A stretch of DNA of 57,568 bases, taken from Streptacidiphilus anmyonensis (GTDB lineage Bacteria; Actinomycetota; Actinomycetes; Streptomycetales; Streptomycetaceae). How positions within the stretch are numbered: the first letter of the stretch is position 1; each line of letters opens with the position of its first letter. The stretch spans positions 1-57,568 of the forward strand of contig NZ_BBPQ01000020.1 of the NCBI RefSeq assembly GCF_000787855.1. The letters run 5' to 3'. Below the pieces are notes generated by a model. It saw only the letters and a list, made by a program, of their open reading frames with translations, was not told the origin of the DNA and made no database searches. This document shows, piece after piece, positions 1-22,400 of this stretch. Both the position numbers and the translations under genes were made by a program.

Positions 1-3000
1 GCCAGAACTGAAGCAGCTCCAGCGCGCGGTGCACCGCCTCGCGCACCTGCTGCGGGGAGTCCGCAGCGCTACCGTCCCCGATCGGCAGGTAGAGGATGCC
101 GGGCGCGTGGTCCTCGGCGTCCAGGCGGGCGGCCAGCGCGGCCAGGTCGAGCGGGGTGTCGACGCCGTGGCCGGCGGCCAGCAGTCCGGAGGCCAGGCCC
201 AGCTGGTCGGGGCCGGCCACGGTGTGCCGCTCGGTCGGGGTCTCGGCGCCGTCGGGCAGGGTGAGCGCGGTCCAGGCCTGGGCGAAGAGGGCGTCGGCGA
301 CCGCGGCGGTACGGGTGTCGCCGCCGGTCAGCTGCTCGGGGGCGAGCGGCCGCAGCATCAGGCTCTCCACCGTGGAGACCGGCGTGCCGGTGACGTCCAC
401 GGCGGCCAGCGTCACCGCGTCGGGGCCTGCGGGCGCGATCCGCACCCGCAGGGCGGCGGCGCCCACCGCGTGCAGCGTCACCCCGCTCCAGGAGAACGGC
501 AGGCGGCCCTGGGCGGGCCGGCCGCTCTCGGCGGTCCCGGCGCCGGGCAGCGCGGCGCTCTGCAGCGCGGTGGCGTGCAGGGCGGCGTCGAGCAGCGCCG
601 GGTGCAGGCCGAAGCCGGCGGCGTCAGCGGCGCTCTCCTCGGGAAGGGCGACCTCGGCGAAGACCTCCTGACCGCGCACCCAGGCCGCGCGCAGACCCCG
701 GAAGGTCGGGCCGTAGCCGAACTGGGCCTCGGTGAGGGCCGGATAGAAGTCGGCCAGGTCGACCGGGCGGGCGTCGGCGGGCGGCCAGACGGCCGGGTCG
801 AAGCCGACCTCGGGGGCCGCGGCGGCCGTGGTGCCGAGCAGACCGTCGGCATGCCGGGTCCACGGCTCGTCGTCGGCGCCGTCCTCGGGGCGGGAGTAGA
901 CGGTCAGCGGACGCAGGCCCGACGCGTCGGCCTGGCCGACCCACAACTGCACCTGGACACCGCCCGCTTCCGGCAGCACCAGGGGCGCTTCCAGGGTCAG
1001 CTCCTCCAGCCGGTCGCAGCCGACGTGGTCGCCGGCGCGGATCGCCAGCTCGACGAAGGCGGTGCCGGGGAGCAGCACCGAGCCGGCCACCGCGTGGTCG
1101 GCCAGCCAGGGGTGGGTGGCAAGCGCGAGCCGGCCGGAGAAGAAGAAGCCGTCGCTGTCGGCCAGTGCCACAGCGGCGCCCAGCAGCGGGTGGTCGGCGG
1201 AGCCGAGGCCGATCGCGCGGGCGTCGGCGGGCAGCGCGGCCGACCGGTCGATCCAGTAGGCCTCGTGTTGGAAGGCGTAGGTGGGCAGGTCGACGCGGTG
1301 GGCGTCGAGTCCGGCGAAGACCGCGGGCCAGTCGAGCTTGACGCCGCGGGAGAAGAGCCGGCCGAGAGCGGCGGTGAAGGTCCGCGCCTCGGGGCGGCCG
1401 GGCCGCAGCACGGGGGTGAAGGCGGCCTCGCGGGTCGCGCACTCCTGGGCCAGGGCGGTGAGGGTGCCGTCCGGACCGAGCTCCAGGAAGGTGCGCGCGC
1501 CCTCGGTCTCCAGGGCCAGCACCGCGTCCTGGAAGCGGACGGCCTCGCGGACGTGCCGGACCCAGTAGTCCGGCGAGCACAGCTCCTCGGCGGTGGCGAG
1601 CCGACCCGTGAGGGTGGAGACGATCGGGATGCGCGGCGCGGCATAGGTCAGCCGCTCGGCGACCGCGCGGAAGGTGTCCAGCATGCCGTCCATCAGCGGC
1701 GAGTGGAACGCGTGACTGACCGTCAGCCGCTTGGTCCTGCGCCCCTGGGCCTCGAGCAGCTCGGCCACCTCCTGGACGGCCTGCTCGGTGCCGGAGATCA
1801 CCACGGAGGCGGGCCCGTTGACGGCGGCGATGCCGATCTCGTCGGCACGGCCGGCCAGCAGCGGCAGCACCTCGTCCTCACTCGCCCGCACGGCGGTCAT
1901 CGCGCCGCCGGCGGGCAGTTGCTGCATCAGCCGTCCGCGCGCCGCGACCAGGGCGGCGGCGTGACCGAGGGAGAGCACGCCGGAGACGTGGGCGGCGGCC
2001 AGTTCACCGATCGAGTGCCCGGCCAGGAAGTCCGGACGGACGCCCCAGGACTCGGTCAGCCGGAACAGCGCCACTTCGAGGGCGAACAGCGCGGGCTGGG
2101 TGTAGCCGGTCTGGTGGATCAGCTCGGGGTCGGCGACGGCGTCCTTGAGCGGACGGTCCAGGTAGCGGTCGAGCTCGGCGCAGACCGTGTCGTAGGCCTC
2201 GGCGAACGCGGGGAACGCCTCGTACAGTTCGGCGCCCATGGCGAGACGCTGGCTGCCCTGCCCGGCCAGCAGGTAGGCCACCTTGCCGGCCGAACCGGTG
2301 ACGCCCTGCGCCGCGTCGGCCTCGCCGCGCGTGAACGCGGCGAGTGTCTCGCGCAGTTCGGCGCGGTCGGCGCCGACCAGGACGGCGCGGTGCTCGAAGG
2401 CGGCGCGGGAGGTGGCCAGCGAGTAGGCGACGTCGGCGACGGTCGGCGCGGGCTCGGCGTCCAGGCGCGCGAGCAGCCGCTCGGCCTGGTCGGTGAGCGC
2501 CTGGGCGGTGCGGCCCGACAGCACCCACGGCACCACCGGCGTACGCGGCGTGCCGGCGACCCGCGTGTCGGTGCTCGGCGCGTCAGCGCCCTGCGTGTCG
2601 GTGCTCGGCGCGTCAGTGCCCTGCTCGGGCTCCTGGGACTCCGCCGCCGGGACAGCAGGAGCCGGGGCCGGGGCCTGCTCGATGATGGCGTGCGCGTTGG
2701 TGCCGCTGAAGCCGAAGGAGGAGACACCGGCGCGGCGCGGCTCCTCGCGCTCGGGCCAGTCCTGCTCGGTGGAGAGCAGCCGGACCGCGCCGGCGCTCCA
2801 GTCGACGACCGGTGAGGCCGTGTCGGCGTGCAGGGTGCGCGGCAGCAGCCCGTGCCGCATCGCCATCACCATCTTGATGACACCGGCCACGCCGGCCGCC
2901 GCCTGGGTGTGGGCGATGTTGGACTTCACCGAGCCCAGCCACAGCGGGTGGTCCTCGGGGCGGTCCTTGCCGTAGGTGGCCAGCAGCGCCTGGGCCTCGA

Positions 3001-4051
3001 TCGGGTCGCCGAGGGAGGTACCGGTGCCGTGCGCCTCGACCACGTCGACCTGCTGGGCCGTCAGCCGGGCGTTCTCCAGCGCCTGGCGGATCACCCGCTG
3101 CTGTGCGGGACCGCTGGGGGCGGTCAGGCCGTTGCTGGCGCCGTCCTGGTTGACGGCCGTGCCGCGCACGACGGCCAGCACCCGGTGGTTGTTGCGCCGG
3201 GCGTCGCTGAGCCGCTCCAGCAGCAGCATGCCGACGCCCTCGCCCCAGCCGGTGCCGTCGGCCTCGGCGGAGAACGCCTTGCAGCGCCCGTCGGCGGCCA
3301 GGCCGCGCTGGCGGCTGAAGTCGACGAAGGCGTCGGGGGTGGACATGACGGTCACGCCGCCGGCCAGGGCCAGCGTGGACTCGCCGCGCCGCAGCGACTG
3401 CACGGCCAAGTGGAGGGCGACCAGCGACGAGGAGCAGGCGGTGTCGATGGTGAGCGCCGGGCCTTCCAGACCGAGCGCGTAGGCGACCCGGCCGGACGCG
3501 ATGCTGGCCGAGCTGCCGGTGCCCAGGAACGCCTCGACGCCCTCCGGCACGGCGTGCAGGCGGGCGGCGTAGTTGTGGTAGATGACACCGGCGAACACGC
3601 CGGTCCGGCTGCCGCGCAGGGTGGTCGGGTCGATGCCGGCGCGCTCGAAGGCCTCCCAGGAGGTCTCCAGCAGCAGCCGCTGCTGCGGGTCCATCGCCGT
3701 CGCCTCGCGCGGCGAGATGCCGAAGAACGCCGGGTCGAAGTCGGTGGCCCGGTGCAGGAAGCCGCCCACGTCGACGTACGAGGTGCCCGGGTGGTCGGGG
3801 TCCGGGTGGTAGAGGTTGTCCAGGTCCCAGCCGCGGTTGACGGGGAACCCGTCGACGGCGTCCCGCCCCTCGCTGACCAGCTGCCACAGCTCCTCCGGCG
3901 AGCCGACGTCGCCCGGCAGGCGGCAGGCCATGCCGACGATCGCGATCGGCTCGTGGTCGGTGTCCTCCACCTCCTGGAGGCGCTGGCGGGTCTGCGCCAG
4001 ATCGGCGGTCACCCACTTGAGGTAGTCACGCAGCGTCTCTTCATTCGCCAT
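1..4051 (-). CDS. Modular type I PKS, KS-AT-DH-(KR...) module, 3' end outside window
   Basis: This is the first 1350 codons of a modular PKS that extends one malonate unit. The ATG at 4051 follows GAGGTGGG about 9 nt upstream. Residues 1-32 form the N-terminal docking coiled coil ([12 protein letters not shown]...). The KS spans about 35-455 with DTACSSS, HGTGT and NIAH; the last normally reads NIGH, so the residue before the catalytic His is Ala. The AT spans about 590-900 with GHSIGE and HAFH, a malonyl signature. The DH spans about 935-1215 with [11 protein letters not shown] and LLDAALH, so both catalytic residues are present. The sequence then enters the structural half of the KR region and leaves the window, so the KR, any ER and the ACP cannot be judged. 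The docking helix implies that an upstream PKS protein hands over the chain. The family is certain; the module position is unknown. Confidence 0.96.
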   Translation of the reverse strand, partial: MANEETLRDYLKWVTADLAQTRQRLQEVEDTDHEPIAIVGMACRLPGDVGSPEELWQLVSEGRDAVDGFPVNRGWDLDNLYHPDPDHPGTSYVDVGGFLHRATDFDPAFFGISPREATAMDPQQRLLLETSWEAFERAGIDPTTLRGSRTGVFAGVIYHNYAARLHAVPEGVEAFLGTGSSASIASGRVAYALGLEGPALTIDTACSSSLVALHLAVQSLRRGESTLALAGGVTVMSTPDAFVDFSRQRGLAADGRCKAFSAEADGTGWGEGVGMLLLERLSDARRNNHRVLAVVRGTAVNQDGASNGLTAPSGPAQQRVIRQALENARLTAQQVDVVEAHGTGTSLGDPIEAQALLATYGKDRPEDHPLWLGSVKSNIAHTQAAAGVAGVIKMVMAMRHGLLPRTLHADTASPVVDWSAGAVRLLSTEQDWPEREEPRRAGVSSFGFSGTNAHAIIEQAPAPAPAVPAAESQEPEQGTDAPSTDTQGADAPSTDTRVAGTPRTPVVPWVLSGRTAQALTDQAERLLARLDAEPAPTVADVAYSLATSRAAFEHRAVLVGADRAELRETLAAFTRGEADAAQGVTGSAGKVAYLLAGQGSQRLAMGAELYEAFPAFAEAYDTVCAELDRYLDRPLKDAVADPELIHQTGYTQPALFALEVALFRLTESWGVRPDFLAGHSIGELAAAHVSGVLSLGHAAALVAARGRLMQQLPAGGAMTAVRASEDEVLPLLAGRADEIGIAAVNGPASVVISGTEQAVQEVAELLEAQGRRTKRLTVSHAFHSPLMDGMLDTFRAVAERLTYAAPRIPIVSTLTGRLATAEELCSPDYWVRHVREAVRFQDAVLALETEGARTFLELGPDGTLTALAQECATREAAFTPVLRPGRPEARTFTAALGRLFSRGVKLDWPAVFAGLDAHRVDLPTYAFQHEAYWIDRSAALPADARAIGLGSADHPLLGAAVALADSDGFFFSGRLALATHPWLADHAVAGSVLLPGTAFVELAIRAGDHVGCDRLEELTLEAPLVLPEAGGVQVQLWVGQADASGLRPLTVYSRPEDGADDEPWTRHADGLLGTTAAAAPEVGFDPAVWPPADARPVDLADFYPALTEAQFGYGPTFRGLRAAWVRGQEVFAEVALPEESAADAAGFGLHPALLDAALHATALQSAALPGAGTAESGRPAQGRLPFSWSGVTLHAVGAAALRVRIAPAGPDAVTLAAVDVTGTPVSTVESLMLRPLAPEQLTGGDTRTAAVADALFAQAWTALTLPDGAETPTERHTVAGPDQLGLASGLLAAGHGVDTPLDLAALAARLDAEDHAPGILYLPIGDGSAADSPQQVREAVHRALELLQFW
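2563..2622 (-). repeat. Two tandem 30-bp units in the KS-AT linker
   Basis: Units 2563-2592 and 2593-2622 differ at one base. In frame they encode the decapeptide QG(T/A)DAPSTDT twice, inside the proline-rich linker between KS and AT of the first gene. This looks like a recent in-frame slippage duplication in a tolerant linker. Confidence 0.85.
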
Positions 4052-4256
4052 CTAATTGCCCACCTCTTCAGCGCATCCGGTCGGCGCACGTCGGGCTTCG
4101 ACGGTTCTCACCGGCCGGAGTTCGCAGCAACGACCCCGACGGCATGCAGGGCCGCCGATCGGAGTCCTCGGCGACCTCGGGCGACGGGAGCTTCTCCCAG
4201 GTCGCCTACGCATTTCGCTATCCGAGATGATGGGCGGCGGCCCGACCGCCCCTCAA

Positions 4257-4273
4257 CCCCTATCCGTCCCCTA
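4257..4273 (-). promoter_or_regulatory. TAGGGG direct repeat with 11-bp spacing, candidate activator site
   Basis: On the minus strand this region reads CTAGGGGACGGATAGGGG (4274-4257), two TAGGGG boxes 11 bp apart. It lies 206-222 bp upstream of the ATG at 4051. The same arrangement occurs upstream of PKS gene C. One-turn spacing of direct repeats suits SARP-type activators, but the regulator is not known. Confidence 0.5.
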
Positions 4274-4288
4274 GGCCCTGGAGTCGGG

Positions 4289-4323
4289 GCTGCCCGCCGA
4301 CCTGCGGTGAGGCGGCGGGCAGC
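4289..4323 (-). terminator. Hairpin downstream of the NRPS gene
   Basis: An 11-bp perfect GC-rich stem (4289-4299 with 4313-4323, GCTGCCCGCCG) with a 13-nt loop lies about 40 bp past the NRPS stop codon. It has no U tract, which is common for Streptomyces terminators. Confidence 0.55.
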
Positions 4324-4364
4324 GCGGCGGCGGGCAGTGCGCGGGCACGGCGCCGCGAGGGCGG

Positions 4365-7300
4365 TCAGGCCCGCCGTTCGGCGCGGGCGAGCTCGGCCAC
4401 CCGGCCGAGGGTGGGCTCGCGCAGGATCGAGCCCAGGTGCGCCATGAACGCCTTCTCCTGGCCGGGCGTCAGTACCTCGGCGCAGACGCCGGCGAGCATG
4501 GCCAGCAGTGCCACCGAGTCACCGCCCAGGCGGTGGAAGTCGGCCGTCCCGTCGAGGCGCGAGCGTGGCACGCCGAGGGTACGGGCCCAGATGCCGGCCA
4601 CCGCCTCCTCCACCGGGTCCACCGGTACTCCGCGGTCGGGGGCGTCGCGGGCGTCGGCCGCCTCGGCCTCGGCGAACGGGTCGGGCAACGCCCGTGCGTC
4701 GACCTTACCGCTCACGGTGTAGGGCAGTTCGGGGAGCGCCATGACGGCCGCGGGCAGCATGTACGCGGGCAGGCGGCCCACCAGGTGCTCGGCCAGCTCG
4801 TCCTCGGTGACCGGCGCGTTCGTCAGCACGTAGCCGTACAGGCTCTTGCCGTGGCCGCCCTGGCTGCCCGGGCGGGTCCGGGCGATCACCACCGCGCGGT
4901 CCACGGCCGGGTGCTCCTCCAGGGCCTGGGCCACCTCCGCGGGCTCCACCCGGTGGCCGCGGATCTTGACCTGGTCGTCGATCCGCCCGACGCACTCCAG
5001 CTCGCCGGAGGGCAGGATGCGGACCAGGTCGCCGGTCCGGTAGACCCGGGTGCCGTCGGCCAGTTCGACGAAACGCTCCCGGTTGAGGTCGGGCCGCCCG
5101 AGGTAGCCGCGGGCGAGCTGGGCGCCGCCCAGGTGGAGCTCACCGATCTCGCCCGGGGCGACGTACCGCCGGTCCTCGTCCAGCAGGTGGACGGTGGTGT
5201 TGTCGGCCGGGAGGCCGATCGGCACGACCGCGCCGCGGGCGTCCCGCACCGGGTCGAAGGTGTGCGCGGTGCAGCCGATCGTCGCCTCGGTCGGCCCGTA
5301 CTCGTTGATGATCCGGCAGCCGGGGCCGAACATCTGCTGCGCCCGGGCGGCGACCTCCACCCGCAGCTGCTCGCCGATCACGATCACCGCGCGGTAGCCG
5401 CTGGGCGCGAGGTCGAGGCGGCCGATCAGGTCCAGGTGGGAGGGGGTCAGGTTCAGCATGGTGGCGCCCGAGTCCACCAGCAGCTCGCGCAGCGAGAGGT
5501 GGTTGGGCTCCGCGCGCATCAGCACCACCTCGCCGCCCGCCAGCAGCGGCAGGAAGACCGAGGTGCCTGTGACGTCGAAGGAGAGCGAGGTGACCAGCGG
5601 CAGGCGGGTGTCGGCGTCCACCCCGAACGCGCGGGTGCCCCAGTGCACGTAGTTGAGCAGGGCGCGGTGCTCGATCTGCACGCCCTTGGGCCGGCCGGTC
5701 GATCCGGAGGTGTAGATGACGTAGCAGAGGTCCGCCGGATCGATCACGGCGTCCTGGAACTCCCCCGGCGGGACGCCGTCCAGGGCCAGGTCGTCCAGGA
5801 TCAGCGGGCGGCAGCCGGGCGGGACGCAGGCGCGCTCGTCGTAGGGGCGTTGCGTCAGGCAGAAGGTGCTGCCGGAGTCGGTGAGCAGGTCGGCGATCCG
5901 CGCGTCGGGGTGGCGGGTGTCCAGCGGCAGGTAGGCGGCGCCCACCCGCAGCACGCCCCAGAGCCCGGCCATCGCCGCCACCGTGCGGTCCGCCAGCAGG
6001 CCGACCACCGTGCCCGGTCCGACGCCCTGGCGGCGCAGTTCGGTGGCGACGGCGTCCGCCCGGCGGCTGAGCTCCGCGTAGGTCACCTTGCCCTCCGGGC
6101 CGCTCAGCGCGACGCGGTCCGGGGTCCGGTCGACCTGCTCGCGGAAGAGCTCGACCACCGAGCGCTCGGACGGCAGCGGGCGGTCGGTGCGGTTGCCGGC
6201 CCACCGGCGGTTCGCCGCCGGGGAGAGCGCCTCGGCCGCGGTCTCCAGCAGCGCCTCGGCGCGCTCGGCCAGCCCCGGCGCGTCGTGCCAGGCGACGGTG
6301 ATCTCGGTACGGCCGGGGCTCTCCAGCAGGTCGATCTCCGGCGGGCCGCCGGGGCTGACTCCGCCGAGCGAGTAGACGGCGGTGGTCCGGAAGCGGTCGG
6401 TGGACAGCTCGTCGTGGTCGACGCCGCCGAGCTGCGAGAGGTAGGCGCCGGCCTGGTAGCGGCCCCGGCGCCGGGCGGCCCGGTCGATCCCGGCGTTGAC
6501 GGCCCTCATCGCCGGCACCGGCATCCTGAGCAGCCAGGAGGCGAACGGCAGGGTTAACTCCTCACGCTCGGCGAGCGAGCCGAGCAGCCGCCGCTGCACC
6601 TCCTGCCAGTCCTCCCCGGCCGCGACGTCCACCCGCAGCGCGTGGACCAGCATGGCGGTGGAGCGCAGCTCGGGGGCGTGGCGGCGCAGGTCGACGGGGA
6701 CGAAGAAGCGACCGTCGCCGGTCTCGGTGCTCGCGGCGAGCGCGGCGGCGACCTTGGCCACCGACGCCGGGTGGCGGCCGTCGACCGAGCGGCGGCGCCA
6801 GAGCAGACGCGAGGTCTGCTGCGCCGGGCTGCCGGCCAGGGCGGGCCATTCGAGTGGTGCGGCGGGCGCAGTCCGCAGCCCGGTGGCGGACGCGGCGACG
6901 CTCCGGGCCAGGTCGTGGTGGTTCAGTGGCGAGTCGTGGCCCAGCGGCGGCTCCCCGCGCAGGACCCGGAAGACGTCGCCCATCCACAGCAGCAGGCCGC
7001 GGGCGTCGGTGACGCCGTGGAAGGCGCGGAAGACCAGCGTGGTCGGCGTGGTCGGCGTTCCGGGGACCAGCACCGCCTCGCAGGTGGCGCCGGCGCCGTC
7101 CAGTCCCCGGTGCAGCGCGGGGCTGTCGAGACGCCCGCGGTCGAAGGCGCCGGGCGGAAGGACGTGCAGCTCGGGCGCGACGCCGCTGTCCACCCACCGG
7201 CGGCCCTCGCGGACCAGGCGCATGCCCGGGGACGTCTCGGCGGCGATCGCCATCGCCTCGGCCAGCTCGCCGGGCGCGAGTTCGCCCGCGCCCTCCACCA

Positions 7301-7445
7301 CGTGCTGGACCAGGCACAGCGCCGGGCGCAGGCCCAGGAAGGCCCACTCCATGGCCGTCATGTCCCGGCCGTAACGCCCGGGACCGGGCGCGGCTCCCAC
7401 CCGCGGCGGGAGGGAAGGACGTTCGTCTTCGTGTTCGGTTGTCAC
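4365..7445 (-). CDS. NRPS module: condensation-like, adenylation and carrier domains
   Basis: The protein is about 1026 aa. It should activate one amino acid as its adenylate, load it onto its own carrier and possibly condense it. Residues about 30-420 are an atypical condensation/acyltransferase-like domain: the usual HHxxxDG reads HGVTDARG (about 142), keeping His and Asp. The A domain spans about 435-920 with YTSGSTGRPKG (about 575), SFDVTGTS, NEYGPTEATIG, KIRGHRVEPAEV and SGKVDARAL. The carrier has LGGDS near 972. There is no epimerase or thioesterase. A hand-aligned specificity code is roughly D-V-T-N-I-I-E-I-G-K. This resembles Asp/Asn-type pockets but with unusual positions, so the substrate is open. 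The start is uncertain. GTG 7445 avoids translating the upstream hairpin; ATG 7361 is an alternative because codons between them are weakly GC-biased. The gene lies between PKS genes with hairpins on both sides. Confidence 0.9.
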   Translation of the reverse strand: MTTEHEDERPSLPPRVGAAPGPGRYGRDMTAMEWAFLGLRPALCLVQHVVEGAGELAPGELAEAMAIAAETSPGMRLVREGRRWVDSGVAPELHVLPPGAFDRGRLDSPALHRGLDGAGATCEAVLVPGTPTTPTTLVFRAFHGVTDARGLLLWMGDVFRVLRGEPPLGHDSPLNHHDLARSVAASATGLRTAPAAPLEWPALAGSPAQQTSRLLWRRRSVDGRHPASVAKVAAALAASTETGDGRFFVPVDLRRHAPELRSTAMLVHALRVDVAAGEDWQEVQRRLLGSLAEREELTLPFASWLLRMPVPAMRAVNAGIDRAARRRGRYQAGAYLSQLGGVDHDELSTDRFRTTAVYSLGGVSPGGPPEIDLLESPGRTEITVAWHDAPGLAERAEALLETAAEALSPAANRRWAGNRTDRPLPSERSVVELFREQVDRTPDRVALSGPEGKVTYAELSRRADAVATELRRQGVGPGTVVGLLADRTVAAMAGLWGVLRVGAAYLPLDTRHPDARIADLLTDSGSTFCLTQRPYDERACVPPGCRPLILDDLALDGVPPGEFQDAVIDPADLCYVIYTSGSTGRPKGVQIEHRALLNYVHWGTRAFGVDADTRLPLVTSLSFDVTGTSVFLPLLAGGEVVLMRAEPNHLSLRELLVDSGATMLNLTPSHLDLIGRLDLAPSGYRAVIVIGEQLRVEVAARAQQMFGPGCRIINEYGPTEATIGCTAHTFDPVRDARGAVVPIGLPADNTTVHLLDEDRRYVAPGEIGELHLGGAQLARGYLGRPDLNRERFVELADGTRVYRTGDLVRILPSGELECVGRIDDQVKIRGHRVEPAEVAQALEEHPAVDRAVVIARTRPGSQGGHGKSLYGYVLTNAPVTEDELAEHLVGRLPAYMLPAAVMALPELPYTVSGKVDARALPDPFAEAEAADARDAPDRGVPVDPVEEAVAGIWARTLGVPRSRLDGTADFHRLGGDSVALLAMLAGVCAEVLTPGQEKAFMAHLGSILREPTLGRVAELARAERRA

Positions 7446-7479
7446 CGGTGCTCGTGGTCTTTTCTGACGGTCGGAAAGC

Positions 7480-7501
7480 GGATGCCGCAGCGACGGCATC
7501 C
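7480..7501 (-). other. Small hairpin in the NRPS leader
   Basis: A perfect 8-bp inverted repeat, GGATGCCG (7480-7487) and CGGCATCC (7494-7501), has a 6-nt loop. It lies between the larger terminator-like hairpin and the NRPS start. It could be a second part of the terminator or a leader structure affecting NRPS expression. Confidence 0.45.
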
Positions 7502-7514
7502 GGCGGAACAGGAG

Positions 7515-7557
7515 GCGGCCCGGGCCCGGACGCGCTCGGCGTCCGAGCCCGGGCCGC
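7515..7557 (-). terminator. Strong hairpin after the C-B-A PKS operon
   Basis: A 19-bp stem with one mismatch (GCGGCCCGGGCCCGGACGC at 7515-7533 against 7539-7557) and a 5-nt loop begins about 21 bp past the stop of PKS gene A. The loop and stem are almost entirely GC, and no U tract follows. It probably ends or attenuates the operon before the NRPS gene. Confidence 0.7.
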
Positions 7558-7578
7558 ATCGGCTTCGTGCTCAGGCGG

Positions 7579-19419
<11,841 letters not shown>

Positions 19420-19427
19420 TGTTGGAA

Positions 19428-19435
19428 CCTCACCC
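19428..19435 (-). promoter_or_regulatory. Ribosome binding site deciding the gene A start
   Basis: The minus strand reads GGGTGAGG, with an 8-nt spacer to GTG 19419. The alternative GTG at 19446 has no purine-rich site in the preceding 15 nt. Confidence 0.65.
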
Positions 19436-19479
19436 AATTCGTTCACTGCTGAAGGTAGTTGCGGGACGGTGCGGGCCCG

Positions 19480-22400
19480 TCAGGCCATGCCCAGCTCGTT
19501 GTCGATGAAGGCGAAGAGCTCGTCGGCGGAGGCCGACTGGAGCTTCTCGGTCACCTGGGCCTCGGCCTCCCGCTCGCGCGGAGCTCCGCTCCACCGGGTC
19601 AGCAGGGCCTGGAGGCGGGCGGCGACGTCCGCCCGGGTGTCCTCGTCCTCGGAGACCGCCGCCAGCGCGGCTTCCAGCCGGTCGAGGTCGGCCAGCGACG
19701 CCGGGCCGCCCGTGCCGGCGTCCGGCAGCAGGTCCGCCCGCAGGCGGGTGGCCAGCGCGGCCGGGGTCGGGAAGTCGAACACCAGCGTCGCCGGAAGCCG
19801 GAGCCCGGTGGCGGCGCTGAGCCGGTTGCGCAGCTCCAGGGCTGTCAGCGAGTCGATGCCGAGCTCCTTGAAGGCCCGGCTGCCGACCACCTCGTCCGCC
19901 GTCTCGTGTCCGAGCGCGGCTGCCGCGTGGGCCCGCACCAGGTCGAGGACGGCCTGCTCGCGCTCGAGTTCGGCCATCTCCGCCAGACGCCGGCGCAGGT
20001 CGGTGGCGTCGGCGGGCACCGCCTGAGCGGTGGACCCGCCGCCGTCGGTGGTGCGCCGCGCCGCAGGCAGTTCGTCCAGCAGGGCGGACGCACGGACGGC
20101 CGTGAAGCCGGGCGCGAAGCGCTCCCAGACGATGTCGGCGACCGTGACCACCGTCTCGTCCAGGTCCAGGGCCCGCTGGAGGGCGGCGATCGCCGCCTCC
20201 GGCTGCATGCCCGGGAGCCCGGCCCGGTCCAGGCGGTCGCCGATCATGCCGTCCGCCGCCATGCCCGTCTCGCCCCAACGGCCCCAGGCCACCGAGGTGG
20301 CGGGCAGGCCCTCGGTCCGGCGCTGCTCGGCGAAGGCATCCAGGAAGGCGTTGGCGGCCGCGTAGTTGCCCTGGCCGGGGTCGCCGAGGGTGCCCGCGAT
20401 GCCGGAGAACAGGACGAACGCCGTCAGCTCCGACTCCCGGGTCAGCTCGTGCAGGTTGAGCACGGCGTCCACCTTCGGACGCAGCACGCCCGCGATCCGG
20501 TCGGGCGTCAGCGAGTCGAGCACGCCGTCGTCCAGGACGCCCGCGGTGTGGACCACGGCGGTCAGCGGGTGTTCCGCCGGCACGGCGGCCAGCAGTCCGG
20601 CCAGCGCCGCACGGTCGGCCGCGTCGCAGGACGCGATCGTCACCTGCGCGCCGAGGGCGAGGAGTTCCTCGCGCAGCTCGGCGGCGCCCTCGGCATCCGG
20701 GCCGCGGCGGCTGGTGAGCAGCAGGTGCGCGGCGCCGCTGCGGGCCAGCCAGCGTGCCACGTGCGCGCCGAGCGCGCCGGTGCCGCCGGTGACCAGGACG
20801 GTCCCGCTCGGGCGCCAGCCCTCGGCCGGCGTCAGGCCCGCGGGGGCGTGCACCAGTCGGCGGACGAAGACGCCGGAGGCCCGCACCGCGAGCTGGTCCT
20901 CGACCCCGGCGCCGGCCAGCACGCTCACCAGCCGGTCCAGCGCGCGCTCGTCGGAGCGCTCGCCCAGGGTCGCGGGAAGGTCCACCAGGCCGCCCCAGCG
21001 CTGCGGCTGTTCGAGCGCCGCGACCCGGCCCAGACCCCACACCAGCGACTGCGCGGGGCCCGTCGGCCGCTCGGCGCGGTTGACCGCGACCGCGCCCCGG
21101 GTCGCGCACCACAGCGGCGCCTCGATCCCGGCGTCACCCAGCGCCTGCACCAGCCCGACGGTCCCGGCCAGGCCGAGCGGCAGACCCGGGTGGTCCTGGT
21201 GCGGCCGCTCGTCCAGCGCGAGCAGCGACAGCACACCCGTCAGCTCCACGACGTCGCCCAGCTGCTTGCGCAGCACGTCGACCAGCGCCTCACGGCCCAC
21301 GTCGCGCCCGTCGAGGCCGAACGTGCGGACCTCCGCGCCGCGTCGGACCAGCGCCCGGGCAGTGTCGGCGACCCACTCCTCCTCGACCAGCGCCTCGGGG
21401 ACGACGACCGCCCAGGTGCCGGAGAGGCTCGCCGTGGGCAGGTCTCCGAGCGGCTGCCAGCTGACGCGGTAGCGCCAGCCGTCGACGGTGGACTGCTCGC
21501 GGCGGTGCCTCCGCCAGGACGACAACGCGGGCAGCACGGCGCTGAGCGGGGCGTCGTCGGTGAGGTCCAGCGAACCGGCGAGGGTCGCCAGGTCCTCGTT
21601 CTCGACGACCTCCCAGAAGGCCGCGTCCATGGGGTCGCCTGCGACGCCTGCGGACTGCTCCTCGAACCCGGCCGCCTCGGGCCAGTAGCGGCGGCGTTGG
21701 AAGGCGTACGTGGGCAGCTCGGCGCGGCGGGCGCCGGTGCCCGCGAAGACGGCGGCCTGCCAGTCCACCGCGACGCCGCGCACCCACGCCTCGGCGAAAG
21801 AGGCCAGCACCCGGCGGGCGTCCCCCTCACCGCGCCGCAGCGTGCCGAAGGCCACCGCGTCGCGGTCGGCCGCCTCGATGCTCTCCTGAAGCGCCATCAC
21901 CAGCACCGGATGCGGGCTGACCTCGATGAAGGTCCCGCAACCGCTGGTGAGAAGCGACTCGGTCGCCTCCTGCAGCCGGACCGTCGTGCGGAGGTTGGTG
22001 TACCAGTACTCGGCGTCCATCCCGGAGCCGTCGACGAGCTCGGCGGTCACCGTGGACAGCAGCGGCACCTGGCCGGGGCGCGGTTCGATGTCCGCCAGGA
22101 CCGTGAGGAGCTCCTCGCGGATCGCCTCGACCTGCGCCGAGTGCGACGCGTAGTCCACGGGAACGCGGCGCGCCCGGATGCCGTCGGCCTCGCACGAGGC
22201 CAGCAGCTCGTCCAGGGCGGCCGGTTCGCCCGAGACCACCACAGAGGTCGGGCCGTTGACGGCCGCGACCGAGATGCGGTCCTCACCCCACACTGTCAGG
22301 CGCTCGCGCACCTGCTCGACGGGCAGCGCCACCGACACCATGCCGCCGAGGCCGGCCAGGCCACCGGCGATCGCCCGACTGCGCAGCGCCACCACGCGCG

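Larger units (their letters stand above)
4052..4364. other. Intergenic region upstream of the first PKS gene
   Basis: These 313 bp lie between the NRPS stop and the next PKS start, both on the minus strand. I see no credible coding frame. The region holds a terminator-like hairpin next to the NRPS stop, a paired CTAGGGG/TAGGGG element about 210 bp upstream of the PKS ATG, and locally lower GC. It is probably a promoter, so the first PKS gene is likely its own transcription unit. Confidence 0.7.

Noticed and set aside
7446-7559. NRPS start at 7559
   Set aside because: It would translate through the strong 7515-7557 hairpin into an Arg/Pro-rich stretch. A start at 7445 or 7361 is more reasonable.
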